A DNA stretch of 31,929 nucleotides from Betaproteobacteria bacterium (GCA_009921765.1 RFXC01000015.1:1-31929), one strand, 5' to 3'; positions 1-8,455 are shown, counted from the stretch's first letter. The notes: generated by a model not told the origin, from the sequence alone. Numbers and translations: made by a program.

Positions 1-962
1 CTCTCGGCATTCGACATGAGGAACGCGGCATCGTCGGGCGAACCCGACTTCACCGGACGCGCAGCTTGCGGACCGCCCGCGGCTGCTGTGGCCTCACCGC
101 CGAAACCGCCCAGGATCACGTTGAAGAACGACCGGTTCATCGCCTTGCACATGATGTAGGACAGGATTGCACCCGACGAGCCCACCAGCGAGCCCGCGAT
201 GATCAGCATGGAGTTGTTGAGCGAGAACCCGATGCCCGCCGCCGCCCAGCCCGAGTAGCTGTTCAACATCGACACCACGACCGGCATGTCGGCGCCACCG
301 ATCGGGATGATGATGAGAACGCCCAGCACGAACGCGATCGCGGTCATCAGCACGAAAGGCGTCCAGTCCTGCGTGACCGCGAACCAGATGCCAAAGCCCA
401 GCATGGCAATGCCAAGCACGAGGTTCAGCATGTGCTGACCGCTGAACACCACCGGCGCGCCCTGGAACAGGCGGAACTTGTAGGCGCCTGAGAGCTTGCC
501 GAAGGCGATCACCGAGCCCGAGAAGGTGATGGCGCCCACGAAGGTGCCGATGAAAAGCTCGATCCGGTTGGCCATGGGGATGGGCTCGCCCTTGGCAACG
601 ATGTTGAATGCCCAGGGCTCGGCGACCGCGGCGACCGCGATGAACACGGCTGCGAGGCCGATCATGCTGTGCATGAAGGCGACCAGCTCGGGCATCTTGG
701 TCATTTCAACGCGCTTGGCCATCAGCGTGCCGATGGCACCGCCCACCACCAGACCGCCCAGCACCCAGCCCATGCCTGCGGTCGCGATTTCAGGCCGCAG
801 TTTGTAGATGAGCGCCACGGTGGTGAAAGCGGCAATGGCCATGCCGACCATGCCGAAGGTGTTGCCGATTCGTGAGGTGGACGGATGCGACAGGCCCTTC
901 AACGCCTGGATGAAAAACACCGAGGCGATCAGGTACAACAGGACGACGACATTCATGCTCAT
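1..962 (-). CDS. pntB: NAD(P) transhydrogenase subunit beta (PntB), 3' part outside window
   Basis: This is the membrane and NADP-binding subunit of the proton-translocating transhydrogenase, which uses the proton gradient to drive hydride transfer from NADH to NADP+. The minus-strand frame starts at an ATG at 960-962, seven bases after an AAGGGG ribosome site, and stays open to the window edge (about 320 codons). The start MSMNVVVLLYLIASV, the run of hydrophobic helices, and the loop with KRVEMTKMPELVA and FIGTFVGAITFSGS are typical of PntB. The last residues seen enter the NADP-binding domain (SGSPDDAAFLMSNAE); roughly 140 residues of that domain lie outside. It follows pntAb by 13 bases, so the three genes form one operon. 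In a phototroph the enzyme would supply NADPH for biosynthesis. Confidence 0.95.
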   Translation of the reverse strand, partial: MSMNVVVLLYLIASVFFIQALKGLSHPSTSRIGNTFGMVGMAIAAFTTVALIYKLRPEIATAGMGWVLGGLVVGGAIGTLMAKRVEMTKMPELVAFMHSMIGLAAVFIAVAAVAEPWAFNIVAKGEPIPMANRIELFIGTFVGAITFSGSVIAFGKLSGAYKFRLFQGAPVVFSGQHMLNLVLGIAMLGFGIWFAVTQDWTPFVLMTAIAFVLGVLIIIPIGGADMPVVVSMLNSYSGWAAAGIGFSLNNSMLIIAGSLVGSSGAILSYIMCKAMNRSFFNVILGGFGGEATAAAGGPQAARPVKSGSPDDAAFLMSNAE

Positions 963-975
963 GGTGTCGCCCCTT

Positions 976-1290
976 TCAGTGCTTGGCAGAGCCAGACTTG
1001 GGCTCTTTCTTTTTGAACATCTCGAGCATCCGGCGCGTGACCAGGAAGCCGCCGAACACGTTGACCGCAGCCAGGGCCACAGCGAGCACCCCCATGGCTT
1101 TGCCGAGCCCGGTTTCGGTGAGCGCAGCCGCCAGCATGGCGCCCACGATGATGATGGCCGATACCGCATTGGTGACCGCCATGAGCGGGGTGTGCAGCGC
1201 GGGGGTGACATTCCAGACCACGTGGTAGCCGACATAAATGGCCAGCACGAAAATGATCAGGTTGATCACGAAGGGGTTGATCGCTTCCAT
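976..1290 (-). CDS. pntAb: NAD(P) transhydrogenase subunit alpha part 2 (membrane part)
   Basis: This 104-residue protein is the short membrane subunit of a three-subunit transhydrogenase, corresponding to the C-terminal membrane part of E. coli PntA. It has three to four hydrophobic helices, a conserved VTPALHTPLMAVTNAVSA segment, and a lysine-rich C-terminus (MFKKKEPK). A GGAG ribosome site lies just ahead of the ATG, and the gene begins 4 bases after the pntA stop. Splitting alpha into two genes is known from Rhodospirillum rubrum and many other proteobacteria. Together with PntB it forms the proton channel. Confidence 0.95.
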   Translation of the reverse strand: MEAINPFVINLIIFVLAIYVGYHVVWNVTPALHTPLMAVTNAVSAIIIVGAMLAAALTETGLGKAMGVLAVALAAVNVFGGFLVTRRMLEMFKKKEPKSGSAKH

Positions 1291-1294
1291 GCTG

Positions 1295-2410
1295 TCAGCT
1301 CCGCAGAACCTGGCCGTCGTGCGTGACCAGGCAGGCTTTCACGATGTCGTCTTCGAGGTTGACGGTGAACTTGCCGTCCTTGTCGAACACGAGCTTCAGA
1401 AAATCGATGACGTTGCGCGCGTAGAGCGCCGAGGAGTCGGCCGGTACGGTGGCGGGCAGATTGGGCTGACCGATGAGGGTCACGCCATGCTTGACCACCC
1501 AGCGGCCGAGCTCGCTGATGGCGCAATTGCCGCCCTGTTCGACCGCCATGTCGAGGACGACCGACCCGGGCTTCATGGAACGCACCATCTCTTCGGTCAC
1601 CAGCACCGGCGCCTTGCGGCCCGGTATCAGTGCCGTGGTGATCACGATGTCGGCCTGCTTCATGCGATCGGCCACGGCTTGCGCTTGGCGCTTCATCCAG
1701 CTCTCGGGCATGGGGCGCGCATAACCACCCACGCCCTTGGCGATTTCGCGCTCTTCATCGGTTTCATAGGGCACGTCGACAAACTTGGCACCCAGTGACT
1801 CGATCTGCTCTTTGACTGCCGGGCGGACGTCCGAGGCCTCGACCACGGCGCCCAGCCGCTTGGCGGTGGCAATCGCCTGAAGACCCGCCACGCCTGCCCC
1901 GAGAATCAGTACGCGCGCGGCTTTGACGGTGCCCGCTGCGGTCATGAGCATCGGCATCATGCGGCCGTATGCGCTGGCTGCGAGCAGCACGGCCTTGTAG
2001 CCGGCGATGTTGGCCTGGGACGACAGCACGTCCATGCTCTGCGCGCGCGTGGTGCGCGGCGCGGCCTCAAGTGCGAACGCGGTGAGACCGGCCTGTGCCA
2101 GCGCCTGCAGCCCCTCACGATCGAACGGGTTGAGCATGCCCACCAGCACGGCGCCAGGCGTCATTTTCGCGAGTTCGGCCGCCTGAGGCGCACGAACTTT
2201 CAGCACCATCTCGGCGGCGAGCGCTTCGTCAGCGCCGACCAGCGTTGCACCCGCCGCTTCCAGTGCGGCGTCAATCTGACTGGCTGCGGTGCCGGCGCCG
2301 TGTTCGACCAGCACCTGATGACCGGAGCCTGTCAGTTTCTTGATCGTTTCTGCTGTGGCCGCGACCCGCGTCTCGCCGTCGCGGGTTTCGGCAGGGATGC
2401 CGATTCGCAT
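1295..2410 (-). CDS. pntA: NAD(P) transhydrogenase subunit alpha part 1 (NAD-binding)
   Basis: This is the soluble NAD(H)-binding domain I of the transhydrogenase, 371 residues. The start is the ATG at 2408-2410, because the family sequence begins MRIGIPAETRDGETRVAAT and a GGGAG site lies upstream; the in-frame extension to 2533 has no family likeness. Visible hallmarks are KVRAP near the alanine-dehydrogenase-like N-terminal lobe and the Rossmann motif LILGAGVAGLQAIATAKRLG followed by an acidic/Arg turn (ASDVRP). It lacks the membrane helices of E. coli PntA, which are encoded by the next gene. The promoter should lie in the 139-base gap shared with the divergent nudJ gene. Confidence 0.95.
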   Translation of the reverse strand: MRIGIPAETRDGETRVAATAETIKKLTGSGHQVLVEHGAGTAASQIDAALEAAGATLVGADEALAAEMVLKVRAPQAAELAKMTPGAVLVGMLNPFDREGLQALAQAGLTAFALEAAPRTTRAQSMDVLSSQANIAGYKAVLLAASAYGRMMPMLMTAAGTVKAARVLILGAGVAGLQAIATAKRLGAVVEASDVRPAVKEQIESLGAKFVDVPYETDEEREIAKGVGGYARPMPESWMKRQAQAVADRMKQADIVITTALIPGRKAPVLVTEEMVRSMKPGSVVLDMAVEQGGNCAISELGRWVVKHGVTLIGQPNLPATVPADSSALYARNVIDFLKLVFDKDGKFTVNLEDDIVKACLVTHDGQVLRS

Positions 2411-2433
2411 GCGTACTCCCTGGGAAGATTGTT

Positions 2434-2452
2434 GCGGGCAAAGTCTGCCCGC
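2434..2452 (-). promoter_or_regulatory. Hairpin in the leader of pntA
   Basis: A perfect 7-bp inverted repeat, GCGGGCA / TGCCCGC with a 5-base loop, lies 24-42 bases upstream of the pntA start in the pntA-nudJ divergent gap. It has no T-run on either side, so it is not a terminator. It could be an operator or an mRNA leader structure; nothing more can be read from it. Confidence 0.35.
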
Positions 2453-2549
2453 TCCAGACAAAACGGCGGAGTCTACACGCGGCGGCCCGTGGTTCGCCGG
2501 GGCGCCGGGGTAAAATCTGTGGTCTTTGGCCACGCTTCATTCCCGAGCC

Positions 2550-3065
2550 ATGTCCGTCTGGAAACCAAGCGTCACGGTGGCTGCCGTGATCGAACATCAG
2601 GGGCGCTTTCTCATCATCGAGGAGAAAACGGTGGCGGGGGTGCGCCTCAACCAGCCGGCTGGTCATCTCGATCCGGGTGAAACGCTGGTTCGCGCCGTGG
2701 TGCGCGAGGCACTCGAGGAAACCGCCCATCATGTTGAGGTGGTGTCAGGGATTGGCGTCTACCTCGCCCGGTTCGTTCACGAATCAAGCGGCACCGATGT
2801 CACCTACCTGCGCTTTGCCTTCGCCTGTCGTCTGTCAGATCGGCCAGACGGTGCCCGGGAGGCGGGTCGCAGTCTCGACCAGGGCATTCTCGCGACCCAC
2901 TGGCTGAGTGCCGACGAACTTCGCGCGCGGCTTCCCGAGCATCGCAGTCCGCTGGTCATGCAGGTGGTCGATGACTATCTGGCCGGTCAGCGCTTCAATC
3001 CCGAGGTGCTGCGCGCCGATTCAAGCTTTGCTGGGCTGCCGTTTGTGCCGAAGCAGATCGGATGA
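2550..3065 (+). CDS. nudJ: NUDIX hydrolase, NudJ-like
   Basis: This 171-residue NUDIX pyrophosphatase resembles the phosphatase NudJ (YmfB), which acts on thiamine diphosphates and nucleoside phosphates. The Nudix box runs from Gly38 to about residue 60: G-x5-E-x7-RE-x2-EE, with REALEET. The usual Gly after EET is Ala here. The start at 2550 ([15 protein letters not shown]) fits the family; the frame continues upstream without family-like sequence. Its stop overlaps the start of mnmA (ATGA). The nudJ-mnmA order is also found in E. coli (ymfB-mnmA), which supports the identification. Confidence 0.88.
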   Translation: MSVWKPSVTVAAVIEHQGRFLIIEEKTVAGVRLNQPAGHLDPGETLVRAVVREALEETAHHVEVVSGIGVYLARFVHESSGTDVTYLRFAFACRLSDRPDGAREAGRSLDQGILATHWLSADELRARLPEHRSPLVMQVVDDYLAGQRFNPEVLRADSSFAGLPFVPKQIG

Positions 3066-4285
3066 TCGCAGTCGTGCACGAGCGCCATACCGCGCTGGTC
3101 GAGGCGCAGCCCGGCGAGCGCGTGGTCGTGGGATTGTCGGGCGGCGTCGACTCTGCGGTCACGGCCTGGCTTCTCAAGGAGCGCGGCTGCGAGGTGGTCG
3201 GTCTTTTCATGAAGAACTGGGAAGACGACGACAACGACGAATACTGTTCCAGCCGGCAGGACTGGATCGATGCAGCGAGCGTCGCCGATGTCATCGGCAT
3301 CGACATCGAGGCGGTGAATTTCGCTGGCGAATATCGTGATCGGGTGTTTGCCGCCTTCCTCGCCGAATACCGCGCCGGACGCACGCCCAACCCGGATGTG
3401 CTCTGCAACGCGGAAATCAAGTTCAAGGCATTTCTCGACCACGCCATGCGGCTGGGCGCCGAGCGAATTGCCACCGGGCACTATGCGCGGGTGCGGCGGG
3501 TCGAGCAGTCGGGCGCGTCGCCGCGATTTGAACTGCTGCGGGGTCTGGACGCCGGCAAGGATCAGAGCTACTTCCTGCACCGGCTGAGTCAGGAGCAGTT
3601 GTCGCGAGCGCTCTTTCCGGTGGGTGCGCTCGCCAAGCGCGAGGTGCGGGAAATCGCGGCGCGGCTTGGTCTGCCCAACGCCACCAAGAAAGATTCAACC
3701 GGCATCTGCTTTATCGGCGAGCGGCCGTTTCGCGAGTTCCTGAATCGTTATTTGCCCACCGAGCCAGGGCCGATCGTGGATGATCACGGGCGGCGGATTG
3801 GCGAGCACGTGGGGCTCGCGTTCTACACGCTGGGTCAGCGCAAGGGCATCGGCATCGGCGGGGCGCGCGGCGGGTCGGGTGAGCCCTGGTTTGTGGCGGC
3901 CAAGCGGCGGGAAAGCAACACCCTGGTAGTGGTGCAGGGCCACGATCACCCGCTCCTCTGCAGCCGGTGGTTGCGTGCCACCGATGCGCACTGGATCGCG
4001 GGCGGGGCGCCCGATCTCGCGGCCGCCTATGGCGCGAAGACCCGTTATCGTCAGGCTGATTCTCCTTGTGCGCTCGCCGTGCCCGATGCCGCCACAACCG
4101 CTGGTGCGCCTCGCCTCGGCGGAGGCGCCGACGGCGTGGCAACCGGGGTACCTGCTCCTGCCGGTGAGGTCGCCTTCTGCCTCCGCTTTGAGGCGCCGCA
4201 ATGGGCGGTTACGCCGGGTCAGAGTGCGGTGCTCTACGACGGCGAGGTCTGTCTGGGAGGCGGGGTGATCGACTCGTTTCACTGA
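3062..4285 (+). CDS. mnmA: tRNA 2-thiouridine(34) synthase MnmA
   Basis: MnmA activates tRNA with ATP and transfers sulfur to C2 of uridine 34 in Lys, Glu and Gln tRNAs. The PP-loop motif SGGVDS is at residues 26-31. The two catalytic cysteines are visible: Cys115 in [12 protein letters not shown] and Cys216 in STGICFIGE. The protein has 407 residues against about 360-370 in most relatives. The excess is mainly an Ala/Gly/Pro-rich insertion at about residues 335-362, inside the C-terminal beta-barrel domain, after which the family sequence resumes ([20 protein letters not shown]). The start overlaps the nudJ stop by 4 bases, so the pair is translationally coupled. Confidence 0.95.
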   Translation: MIAVVHERHTALVEAQPGERVVVGLSGGVDSAVTAWLLKERGCEVVGLFMKNWEDDDNDEYCSSRQDWIDAASVADVIGIDIEAVNFAGEYRDRVFAAFLAEYRAGRTPNPDVLCNAEIKFKAFLDHAMRLGAERIATGHYARVRRVEQSGASPRFELLRGLDAGKDQSYFLHRLSQEQLSRALFPVGALAKREVREIAARLGLPNATKKDSTGICFIGERPFREFLNRYLPTEPGPIVDDHGRRIGEHVGLAFYTLGQRKGIGIGGARGGSGEPWFVAAKRRESNTLVVVQGHDHPLLCSRWLRATDAHWIAGGAPDLAAAYGAKTRYRQADSPCALAVPDAATTAGAPRLGGGADGVATGVPAPAGEVAFCLRFEAPQWAVTPGQSAVLYDGEVCLGGGVIDSFH

Positions 4286-4306
4286 CTCGCAAATTGTCGC
4301 GAAAAG

Positions 4307-4334
4307 TTGACGATTCCGGTCCAGCGTTCATAAT
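4307..4334 (+). promoter_or_regulatory. Putative sigma-70 promoter of the ORF99-bchI-bchD operon
   Basis: TTGACG (4307-4312), a 16-base spacer and CATAAT (4329-4334) resemble a strong vegetative promoter in the 81-base gap after mnmA. It sits 33 bases before the GTG of the next gene. A degenerate TGT-N12-ACG (4295-4312) overlaps the -35 box; it differs from the CrtJ/PpsR consensus TGT-N12-ACA at the last base, so repressor binding is only a possibility. Confidence 0.5.
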
Positions 4335-4366
4335 CAGGATCTTCCCCGCTGCGGAGTGATCACGAC

Positions 4367-4666
4367 GTGACTGCCTGGTTGCCGGGCCCCTGGGTGCTCG
4401 ATCTTGTGATCGCCGGGCTGCTGATCGAGTGGGCCGGCCTGTGGTGGCTGCACCGCGCGCGTGGCCTCGGGCCATCGCCCGCCGACCTCGCGCCGGGTCT
4501 GGGCGCAGGCATGGCGCTCATGCTGCTGTGTCGCCTCAATCTGCATGGCCCGCTTGAACCAGCCACACTCGCGCTGCTCGCGATCTCCGGTGTACTTCAC
4601 GTGCTCGATTTGGCCCGGCGCTGGCCGCGCCCGATCGCCCCGTTTCCTGCTCAGGCGCCGCAATGA
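4367..4666 (+). CDS. Small membrane protein of unknown function, coupled to bchI
   Basis: I do not recognise this 99-residue protein. It has three hydrophobic segments, at about residues 9-28 (LDLVIAGLLIEWAGLWWLH), 43-57 (around GAGMALMLLCRL) and 65-80 (ATLALLAISGVLHVLDL), with an Arg-rich loop between the first two and an Arg/Pro-rich tail. The start is a GTG with GGAG ten bases upstream. Its stop overlaps the bchI ATG (ATGA), and third codon positions are strongly G/C like its neighbours, so it is very likely a real gene. Its position as first gene of the Mg-chelatase operon suggests a role in the photosynthetic membrane or tetrapyrrole synthesis, but that is inference. Confidence 0.75.
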   Translation: MTAWLPGPWVLDLVIAGLLIEWAGLWWLHRARGLGPSPADLAPGLGAGMALMLLCRLNLHGPLEPATLALLAISGVLHVLDLARRWPRPIAPFPAQAPQ

Positions 4667-5700
4667 CCCGCTCTCGTCCGGTGTTTCCGTTTACCGCGCT
4701 GGTGGGCCAGCGCGAGATGCAGCGCGGCCTGCTGATCGCCGCAATTGATCCGCTGGTGGGCGGCGTGCTGATTCTGGGCGACCGCGGCACCGGCAAATCC
4801 ACTGCGGTGCGGGCGCTTGCTGCCGTGCTGCCGCCGATCCGTGCGGTGGCGTGCGCGTACCGCTGCGAGCCGCGCGCCACCGCCGGGCTGTGCGAGCGCT
4901 GTACCGGGAAGTCGCGGGCCCGTCCGGCCGCCGTGGAGGTGCCCGTGCCGGTGGTTGACCTGCCACTGGGGGCCACCGAGGACCGCATCCTGGGTGCGCT
5001 GGATCTCGAGCGGCTGATGGTCTCCGGCGAGAAGGTCTATGAACCCGGTTTGCTCGCGCGCGCGAACCGGGGGTTTCTGTACATCGACGAGGTGAATCTG
5101 CTGGAGGACCATCTGGTCGATCTGCTCATTGATGTGGCGGCCTCCGGAGAAAACCGGATCGAGCGCGAAAGCCTGAGCGTTGTTCATCCGGCCCGCTTTG
5201 TCCTGGTGGGAAGCGGTAATCCCGAGGAGGGTGAGCTTCGGCCGCAGTTGCTCGACCGGTTCGGCCTTGCGGTCGAAGTGCGAACGCCCCAGGATCTTGA
5301 TCAGCGGGTGGACGTGGTGAGGCGGCGAGAGGCGTTCGAACGAGATCCCGAGGCGTTCTGTGCCAACCATCAAAGCGCGGAGGCGGCGCTGCGCGCGCAG
5401 CTGGTGGCGGCCCGGCGTGCGCTGGATCGCATTGTCTTTGACGACGTGCTCCTCAGACAGGCGGCGGCGCTCTGTCAGCAACTGGGCACCGATGGCTTGC
5501 GCGGCGAGCTTGCGCTCATGCGGGCAGCCAAGGCAGCGGCTGCGCTCGACGGGCGTCGGGCGGTGGCGCGTGAACATCTGATCGAGGTTGCGCCCATGGC
5601 GCTTCGCCATCGCCTGCGGCGCGATCCGCTCGACGAAACCGATTCGTCGGCGCGGGTGGCGCGGGCCATTGAGCAGGTGCTGGGCGCGACCGCTCCGTAG
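4663..5700 (+). CDS. bchI: Magnesium chelatase ATPase subunit I
   Basis: BchI is the AAA+ motor of Mg chelatase. With BchD it forms a ring complex that powers BchH in inserting Mg2+ into protoporphyrin IX, the first committed step to bacteriochlorophyll. The 345-residue protein begins with FPFTALVGQ. It has Walker A GDRGTGKST (39-47), Walker B FLYIDE (138-143) followed by VNLLEDHLVDLLIDVAASG, and an LLDRFG arginine motif (Arg199). Length and motifs are those of a complete subunit. It overlaps the upstream membrane-protein gene by 4 bases, and bchD follows 23 bases later. Confidence 0.97.
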   Translation: MTRSRPVFPFTALVGQREMQRGLLIAAIDPLVGGVLILGDRGTGKSTAVRALAAVLPPIRAVACAYRCEPRATAGLCERCTGKSRARPAAVEVPVPVVDLPLGATEDRILGALDLERLMVSGEKVYEPGLLARANRGFLYIDEVNLLEDHLVDLLIDVAASGENRIERESLSVVHPARFVLVGSGNPEEGELRPQLLDRFGLAVEVRTPQDLDQRVDVVRRREAFERDPEAFCANHQSAEAALRAQLVAARRALDRIVFDDVLLRQAAALCQQLGTDGLRGELALMRAAKAAAALDGRRAVAREHLIEVAPMALRHRLRRDPLDETDSSARVARAIEQVLGATAP

Positions 5701-5723
5701 GCGGCGCCTCCGGTGGTTCAGTG

Positions 5724-7586
5724 ATGAGCGGTCCCGCCGTGCCGCGCACGCTGCCCGCGAAGGGCCAGACGCCGATCGACCCCGTTGACGACGCGCTGCG
5801 CGCGCTCGAGCTCTTCTCGCGCTCGCCCTTGAACTTTGGCGGATTGCATCTGCGTGGCTGGCATGGGCCAAGGCGGCACGCCCTTCTCGGTTGGCTGCGC
5901 CGGGCGTGTGAAAGCGCAGCCGGCGGGCAGTCGGCGGGCTGGCATGCGTTGCCGCACCACACCGAACCTGATCAGCTTGAGACCGGGACCGACCTGGCTG
6001 AAAGCCTGCGCCTCGGGCGCCCCGTGGCGCGGCCCGGACTCCTCGCGCGGTTTGCCGGCGGCGTGGTGGTGCTGCAACGCGCGGAGCGGGTCGGGCCGCC
6101 CGCGGTGCTGCTTGATCGGCTCGCGCTGTCGCTTGACATGCGCGATGAGTCGCCGTGGCGAAGCCTCGATGCGCTGGCTGAACTTGCGCGCGCCCCGCGG
6201 GGTGCCGCTCGGCGGCTGGCAGCCGCCCAACCAGTGGCGCCCGCCCCGAGTGGGGAGCGCGGGTTGCTCGAGTTGTGCCGCGCCGCGATGCTGTTCGGCA
6301 TTGATTCAATGCGCCGGGTCGAGCAGGCCTCGATGCTTGCCCGGATGAGTGCGGCCGAAGCCAGGCGGGCGCCTGCGGCAGGTGAGGCGGCCAGCGATAC
6401 GCTCGAGCCGCGCGACAGCGACCTCGCGCTCGCGATCCGGCAGGTGCTGCTGCCCCGGGCGCGGGTCATGCCGATGATGGCGGAGTCTGACGAAGAGCCC
6501 GCGCCCGAGCAGTCTGAGCCGCCGGCCCGGCCCGACCCCCCTGATTCACCCGATTCACCCAGCGAGCCCGATCCACCAGAAACACCCTCGGACCCTGAGA
6601 CGCCGCATGCCGAGTCGCCCGCTGATCCGACCGATCCCGACCCGACGTCGCTTCCCGACGGCGCGTCGGAACGGCTGGTCGAGGCTGCGCTCTCTGCGTT
6701 ACCGCCCGGCCTGCTCGCCATGATGGCTTCCCAGATCGGCGCACGCGCCGCGGCTGCGCGCGGCGCCGGCAGCGGTCGCGAGTCCGCCAAGGGGCGCGGC
6801 CGCGCCCGCTCGGTGGGCGCCCGCCGTGGCCGTCCGCGCGGGCAGGAACGGGTGCATCTGCTCGCCACCCTTCGCGCTGCGCTTCCTTGGCAGCGTTTGC
6901 GGCAAGCGTCCACGAAAAGGGCTGATGCGGCGGGCGCCGGGCCGGTGGCGCCTGCCAGCAGGCCGGTCGCGCGCCAGCCAGTCCGGTTTCATCCGGATGA
7001 CCTTCATGTGCACCGCGAGCGAAAGCGGCGCGGCAGCACCACGGTGTTCGTCGTTGACGCATCGGGTTCCACGGCGCTACAGCGACTCGCCGAGGCCAAG
7101 GGCGCGGTGGAGCTGCTGCTCGCCGACTGCTATGTTCGTCGCGATCGCGTCGCGCTGGTCTCGTTCCGGGGCGCGGGGGCGGAGCTGCTCCTGCCTCCCA
7201 CGCGCTCGCTGGTGGCCGCGCGGCGTGCCCTCACCGCGCTTCCCGGTGGCGGCGGGAGTCCGATCGCAGCCGGGTTCGAACTGGCCGCGCGCGTGGCTGC
7301 GCAACTCGACCGCTCGGGTGACGACGTGACCGTGGTCGTGCTGACCGATGGCCGTGCCAATCTCTCTCGCGACGGTCTTCCGGGGCGTGAACGCGCCGCC
7401 GATGAGGCACGACGCGTGGCGCGCGAACTCGCGCCCCTGGCGACCCATCGGGTGCTGATCGACACCTCGGTCCGCCCCGAGCCTGCCGCGCAGGCACTTG
7501 CGGTGGCGCTCGCTGCGCGCTATGTCCCGATGCCGTTTGCGCGTGCCCGGGCAATCAGGGATTCGATCGCTGCCGCCACCCGCTGA
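5724..7586 (+). CDS. bchD: Magnesium chelatase subunit D
   Basis: BchD is the partner of BchI in Mg chelatase. The 620-residue protein has a degenerate AAA-like N-terminal domain (to about residue 250), a long acidic, Pro-rich linker (about 252-312, many repeats of DP, SP and EP), and a C-terminal von Willebrand/integrin-I domain with the metal-dependent adhesion motif DASGS at 445-449 and a later LTDGRAN. The start is the ATG at 5724; a GTG one codon upstream is also possible. The ribosome site is weak. Its last 67 bases overlap the 3' end of bchO on the other strand, which is unusual, since in Rhodobacter bchI-bchD-bchO run in one direction. Confidence 0.96.
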   Translation: MSGPAVPRTLPAKGQTPIDPVDDALRALELFSRSPLNFGGLHLRGWHGPRRHALLGWLRRACESAAGGQSAGWHALPHHTEPDQLETGTDLAESLRLGRPVARPGLLARFAGGVVVLQRAERVGPPAVLLDRLALSLDMRDESPWRSLDALAELARAPRGAARRLAAAQPVAPAPSGERGLLELCRAAMLFGIDSMRRVEQASMLARMSAAEARRAPAAGEAASDTLEPRDSDLALAIRQVLLPRARVMPMMAESDEEPAPEQSEPPARPDPPDSPDSPSEPDPPETPSDPETPHAESPADPTDPDPTSLPDGASERLVEAALSALPPGLLAMMASQIGARAAAARGAGSGRESAKGRGRARSVGARRGRPRGQERVHLLATLRAALPWQRLRQASTKRADAAGAGPVAPASRPVARQPVRFHPDDLHVHRERKRRGSTTVFVVDASGSTALQRLAEAKGAVELLLADCYVRRDRVALVSFRGAGAELLLPPTRSLVAARRALTALPGGGGSPIAAGFELAARVAAQLDRSGDDVTVVVLTDGRANLSRDGLPGRERAADEARRVARELAPLATHRVLIDTSVRPEPAAQALAVALAARYVPMPFARARAIRDSIAAATR

Positions 7587-8449
7587 GGTGCTGCTTCGGG
7601 AAGCATGTGGCCGCCCCGCATCCGTTCGATTGCGGCGCCCGGTAGTCGATCGGCAAGAATCGGCATCAGTGCTTTTACGGGAATCCACGGGTCGTCGTCG
7701 GCGACCAGAAACCCGGTCGCGATCGTCTGCGCAGGCAGCTGCGGCAGACGCGCGAGCAGACCGGGAAGGTCGGTGGCCGCCATGAACTGGATCGCGCCTC
7801 GAACATGGCCGGCGTCGCCGAACAGCAGGCGATAGGCCTCGCGCTGCTCGGCGTCGATCACCGAGGCAGTGGAATCAAGCAGCCGATCAACCAGCCCGGT
7901 CGACCGGGCGAGCGCGGCGGTGGCATTGACGCTCAGGTCAGAACCGATCAGCGGTGCGAGTAGCGGCCCCAGCATCAGCGTGTACATCGCGGGGGGTGGC
8001 ACGAGCGAGGGTGCGATACCGAGCAGGGCCTGGATCCGCAGGCCCTCAGGGCGACCCAGTGCCAGCGTCAGGGCGAGCGCTGCGCCGGCGGAATGGCCGG
8101 CCACCAGGTCGAGCCGCGCAAGCCCCTCTGCGCGCAGCAGTGCAAGAAGCTCGGCCGCGATGTCGTTGAGCCCGTGCCGGGAATGCCCGAAGCAGCGGGT
8201 CGCGCCGTGCCCCGAGAGATCGGGGACCAGCACGCCAATGGAGGGGTCCAGCCGCTCGAGGACGGGGGTCCAGCTGTGCCGGGCGCCGCCGGTGCCATGA
8301 AGGAGCAAAAGCGTGGCGCCGGTCTCGGGGAACTCGGCGCTGCGCCACCCCGACCAGATGGTCTCGCCACAGCGGCGCTCGAACGCCACCAGCCGGCGCG
8401 GGATGCGCCGGTTGACGTGCTGCAGCCAAGTGTCTAGTGTAGAGGACAC
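7520..8449 (-). CDS. bchO: Alpha/beta hydrolase BchO (Mg-chelatase accessory protein)
   Basis: BchO is an alpha/beta-hydrolase-fold protein linked to Mg chelatase in purple bacteria; its exact reaction is not established. Visible are the oxyanion strand LLLLHGTGGARHSW, the nucleophile elbow GHSAG, and a late histidine in RGGHMLPE, the usual Ser-His arrangement. No ATG precedes the conserved region. I chose the GTG at 8447-8449 (309 residues); the in-frame TTG at 8459-8461 is an alternative. Neither has a clear ribosome site, so a short or missing leader is possible. It diverges from crtE and converges on bchD, whose 3' end it overlaps by 67 bases. Its start codon lies at the edge of a TGT-N12-ACA palindrome. 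Confidence 0.85.
   Translation of the reverse strand: MSSTLDTWLQHVNRRIPRRLVAFERRCGETIWSGWRSAEFPETGATLLLLHGTGGARHSWTPVLERLDPSIGVLVPDLSGHGATRCFGHSRHGLNDIAAELLALLRAEGLARLDLVAGHSAGAALALTLALGRPEGLRIQALLGIAPSLVPPPAMYTLMLGPLLAPLIGSDLSVNATAALARSTGLVDRLLDSTASVIDAEQREAYRLLFGDAGHVRGAIQFMAATDLPGLLARLPQLPAQTIATGFLVADDDPWIPVKALMPILADRLPGAAIERMRGGHMLPEAAPQRVAAAIESLIARARANGIGT
8412..8440 (+). promoter_or_regulatory. Putative promoter of crtE-crtF
   Basis: TTGACG (8412-8417), a 17-base spacer and TAGTGT (8435-8440) form a plausible sigma-70 type promoter, 50 bases upstream of the crtE start. It lies inside the 5' part of bchO on the other strand. The -10 box is covered by a CrtJ/PpsR-type palindrome, which fits an oxygen-repressed promoter. 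Confidence 0.5.
8431..8448. promoter_or_regulatory. CrtJ/PpsR-type operator, TGT-N12-ACA (exact)
   Basis: TGT (8431-8433), 12 bases, ACA (8446-8448) is an exact match to the palindrome bound by the aerobic repressor CrtJ/PpsR of purple bacteria. It covers the proposed crtE -10 box and the start region of bchO. The spacing and location are seen directly; repressor binding is inferred from the family motif. Confidence 0.65.
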
Positions 8450-8455
8450 AATAAG

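Noticed and set aside
66..1326. Several plus-strand frames opposite pntB and pntAb
   Set aside because: They mirror the transhydrogenase genes and show no family features.
4295..4312. CrtJ-like TGT-N12-ACG over the bchI-operon promoter
   Set aside because: One end departs from the palindrome and no second site is nearby; kept only as a remark on the promoter.
4651..6309. 552-codon open frame on the minus strand opposite bchI and bchD
   Set aside because: Arg/Ala/Pro-rich translation without family likeness; a shadow of G/C-rich third codon positions in two clear genes.
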